The notes beneath the pieces were generated by a model. That model was not told where the DNA came from, did no database searches, and saw only the letters and a program-made list of their open reading frames with translations. DNA of 7,687 nt, from assembly GCA_946055175.1 (NCBI GenBank), contig CAMGET010000053.1:1-7687 (forward strand), given 5' to 3'. This document shows positions 6,331-7,687 of this stretch, piece by piece (position 1 is the stretch's first letter; each line of letters begins with the position of its first letter). Both the position numbers and the translations under genes were made by a program. Source of the stretch: an uncultured Roseburia sp. (GTDB taxonomy: Bacteria; Bacillota; Clostridia; Lachnospirales; Lachnospiraceae).

Positions 6331-7687
6331 CATTTTCCTTTTCTTTTTTTCTTCATACATTTTCAAATCAGCTTCTCGAATCAATGTGGAATAGTTCTCT
6401 TCTTTTTCATGACATAACACATATCCAAACGAAAACCGTATTGGTACCAAATGAACCTCATCTGCCATAAATACGGCGTTATCTCTTTTTTGATTTAGCT
6501 CCTCTATGTAACTCATAAGCTCTTCTTCTGTTTCACATCCGTAATAGAAAAGAACAAATTCATCCCCACCCTGTCTTCCAAAGATTCGTTTTGGTGGTTC
6601 AATTTTCTGCAGGAGGCCGGCAATTTCACACAGATATTTATCGCCTGCTTTGTGTCCGTATGTATCATTTATCTGTTTTAGCCCATCTGCATCAAGCATA
6701 ACAAGTGCACTATACTTTAGTTCCTCCTGTCTGTTTGGAAGTTCAAATAATTCTTCCAATTTATCATCCAAGCCCCTTCTATTATAAATTCCCGTCAAAG
6801 CATCAAAATTTCGTTCCTTTTCCAGTCTCCGGCTTCGAAGAACTCCTTCTGTTACATCAATGATAATACCAAGAAAATTATCATCCTTTTGGAAAGATTC
6901 CACACGAATATAATGGTCTTTGCTACAGTCTAATTGATAAGTATTTTCAAATCCCTTAATTGGGTTTTTCTTTAATTTGTCAATATGTTTCTTAAACAAT
7001 CTGTAATCAGCAAATAATTGTTCCGTCTCCTCATCGCTTAAACAGAGAATCTTTTGTATCTGCTTCGTCGTACGGACTGCTTTCATTTTTGAATTGTATT
7101 CATATACTCCAATAGGAAGCATTGCATGGTCCAAAACATATGACATTTTATCCGTTGTACTTAAGATACTTTGTATCATAGCATTGATATGACTGCTCAG
7201 TTCTTCAAATTCCGGATATCTGTCAACATCCACCCGTTCATCCAGTTTCCCATCGGTAATTACAGTCAATTTCTTATTAATATTGCAAATACTCTGCACA
7301 ATATCCTCATTCAAGAAATGTGCCATAATGCATACCATAAAAATAGCAATTCCGGTTAGGCAAATCGCTGTCAACAGTGTGTCCTTCCACAAATCCTCAT
7401 ATAGTACCTCTACCGAACAGGTTCGCAATAGCAGTATGGATTCCTGATATATTGTCCCGACGCAATAAACACCTTTTCCCTCTACATAGACAAAAAAGCC
7501 ATTTGATTTATCTGTAAATTGTTCAACACTCATCTTCATATCGTCAAGTTTTTTCCCAATCGCCTGCTCATCAGTTGACCCGAGGATTTCTCCCGATTCT
7601 ACATCGATTGCATAAAGAATTGCCCCGCTTTTTGTTGTCAAAAGAGAGAAAATATAGGAAAGCTGATTTTTTCGAATGACCTCTAAC
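6319..7687 (-). CDS. Membrane diguanylate cyclase: sensor, TM, HAMP, PAS-like, GGDEF (5' partial)
   Basis: Predicted to make cyclic di-GMP from two GTP at the inner face of the membrane. The frame is open to the window end (15 further codons, 7642-7686, upstream of the TTG at 7639-7641), so the N-terminus is missing and that TTG is not a credible start. Counting from that TTG: 1-85 is probably the end of an extracytoplasmic Cache-like sensor (ILYAIDVESGEILGST, then FFVYVEGKGVYCVG); a TM helix lies at about 88-110; a HAMP linker at about 111-160; a PAS-like segment at about 165-265; and a GGDEF domain at about 278-435. The GGDEF domain has DALTGIYNRRG (280-290), DADGLKQINDTYGH (317-330) and an intact GGDEF motif (358-362), so it is probably active. 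The inhibitory RxxD I-site expected just before GGDEF reads RIFG (352-355), which suggests no classic product inhibition. The first TM and signal region would lie beyond the window. Confidence 0.9.
   Translation of the reverse strand, partial: LEVIRKNQLSYIFSLLTTKSGAILYAIDVESGEILGSTDEQAIGKKLDDMKMSVEQFTDKSNGFFVYVEGKGVYCVGTIYQESILLLRTCSVEVLYEDLWKDTLLTAICLTGIAIFMVCIMAHFLNEDIVQSICNINKKLTVITDGKLDERVDVDRYPEFEELSSHINAMIQSILSTTDKMSYVLDHAMLPIGVYEYNSKMKAVRTTKQIQKILCLSDEETEQLFADYRLFKKHIDKLKKNPIKGFENTYQLDCSKDHYIRVESFQKDDNFLGIIIDVTEGVLRSRRLEKERNFDALTGIYNRRGLDDKLEELFELPNRQEELKYSALVMLDADGLKQINDTYGHKAGDKYLCEIAGLLQKIEPPKRIFGRQGGDEFVLFYYGCETEEELMSYIEELNQKRDNAVFMADEVHLVPIRFSFGYVLCHEKEENYSTLIREADLKMYEEKKKRKMKRA

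Noticed and set aside
7639..7641. TTG as the start of the GGDEF protein
   Set aside because: The frame continues open to the window end, no ribosome binding site precedes it, and it would begin in the middle of a sensor domain.

Overview
This is an AT-rich bacterial segment with strong GGAGG-type ribosome binding sites. Its gene content is typical of anaerobic Clostridia, most likely a Lachnospiraceae gut commensal: a clostridial-type GlnRS, a giant CoA-activase/dehydratase fusion, a rhomboid-like membrane protein with a zinc ribbon, and a membrane GGDEF protein. The lineage is inferred from recalled family resemblance, not from a search. The first ~90 bases are not bacterial. They match the porcine tRNA-derived SINE (PRE-1 type), so the source is probably a pig gut metagenome and this end of the sequence is a host/bacterium chimera.

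Layout. 1 to ~90: pig SINE fragment, which breaks into glnS. ~97-696 (minus): N-terminal ~200 residues of glutaminyl-tRNA synthetase; the reading frame runs on to a stop at 7-9, but its last ~29 codons are SINE-derived. 697-818: glnS leader with a ribosome binding site, an intrinsic-terminator hairpin, a competing antiterminator-like fold and an extended -10 promoter. 844-884: short alternating inverted repeats, just upstream of that promoter and overlapping the end of the next gene. 877-1788 (minus): six-TM rhomboid-like protein without visible catalytic residues and with a C-terminal zinc ribbon. 1789-2024: divergent intergenic region with a near-consensus promoter for the rhomboid-like gene and a weaker one for the plus-strand gene. 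2025-6296 (plus): 1423-residue protein with two activase ATPase domains, a DUF2229-type region and a 2-hydroxyacyl-CoA dehydratase-like C-terminal part. 6298-6330: bidirectional terminator shared by convergent genes. 6319-7687 (minus): HAMP/PAS-like/GGDEF diguanylate cyclase, open at the window end.

The genes do not form one pathway. They are separate transcription units: a minus-strand pair (rhomboid-like, then glnS with its own promoter), a monocistronic plus-strand activase fusion, and a convergent signalling gene. The points most worth checking are the SINE chimera, the candidate glnS attenuator, the palindromic repeat tract beside the glnS promoter, and the fused electron-activation enzyme of unknown substrate. 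I see no CRISPR array, rRNA or tRNA gene, or bacterial insertion sequence.
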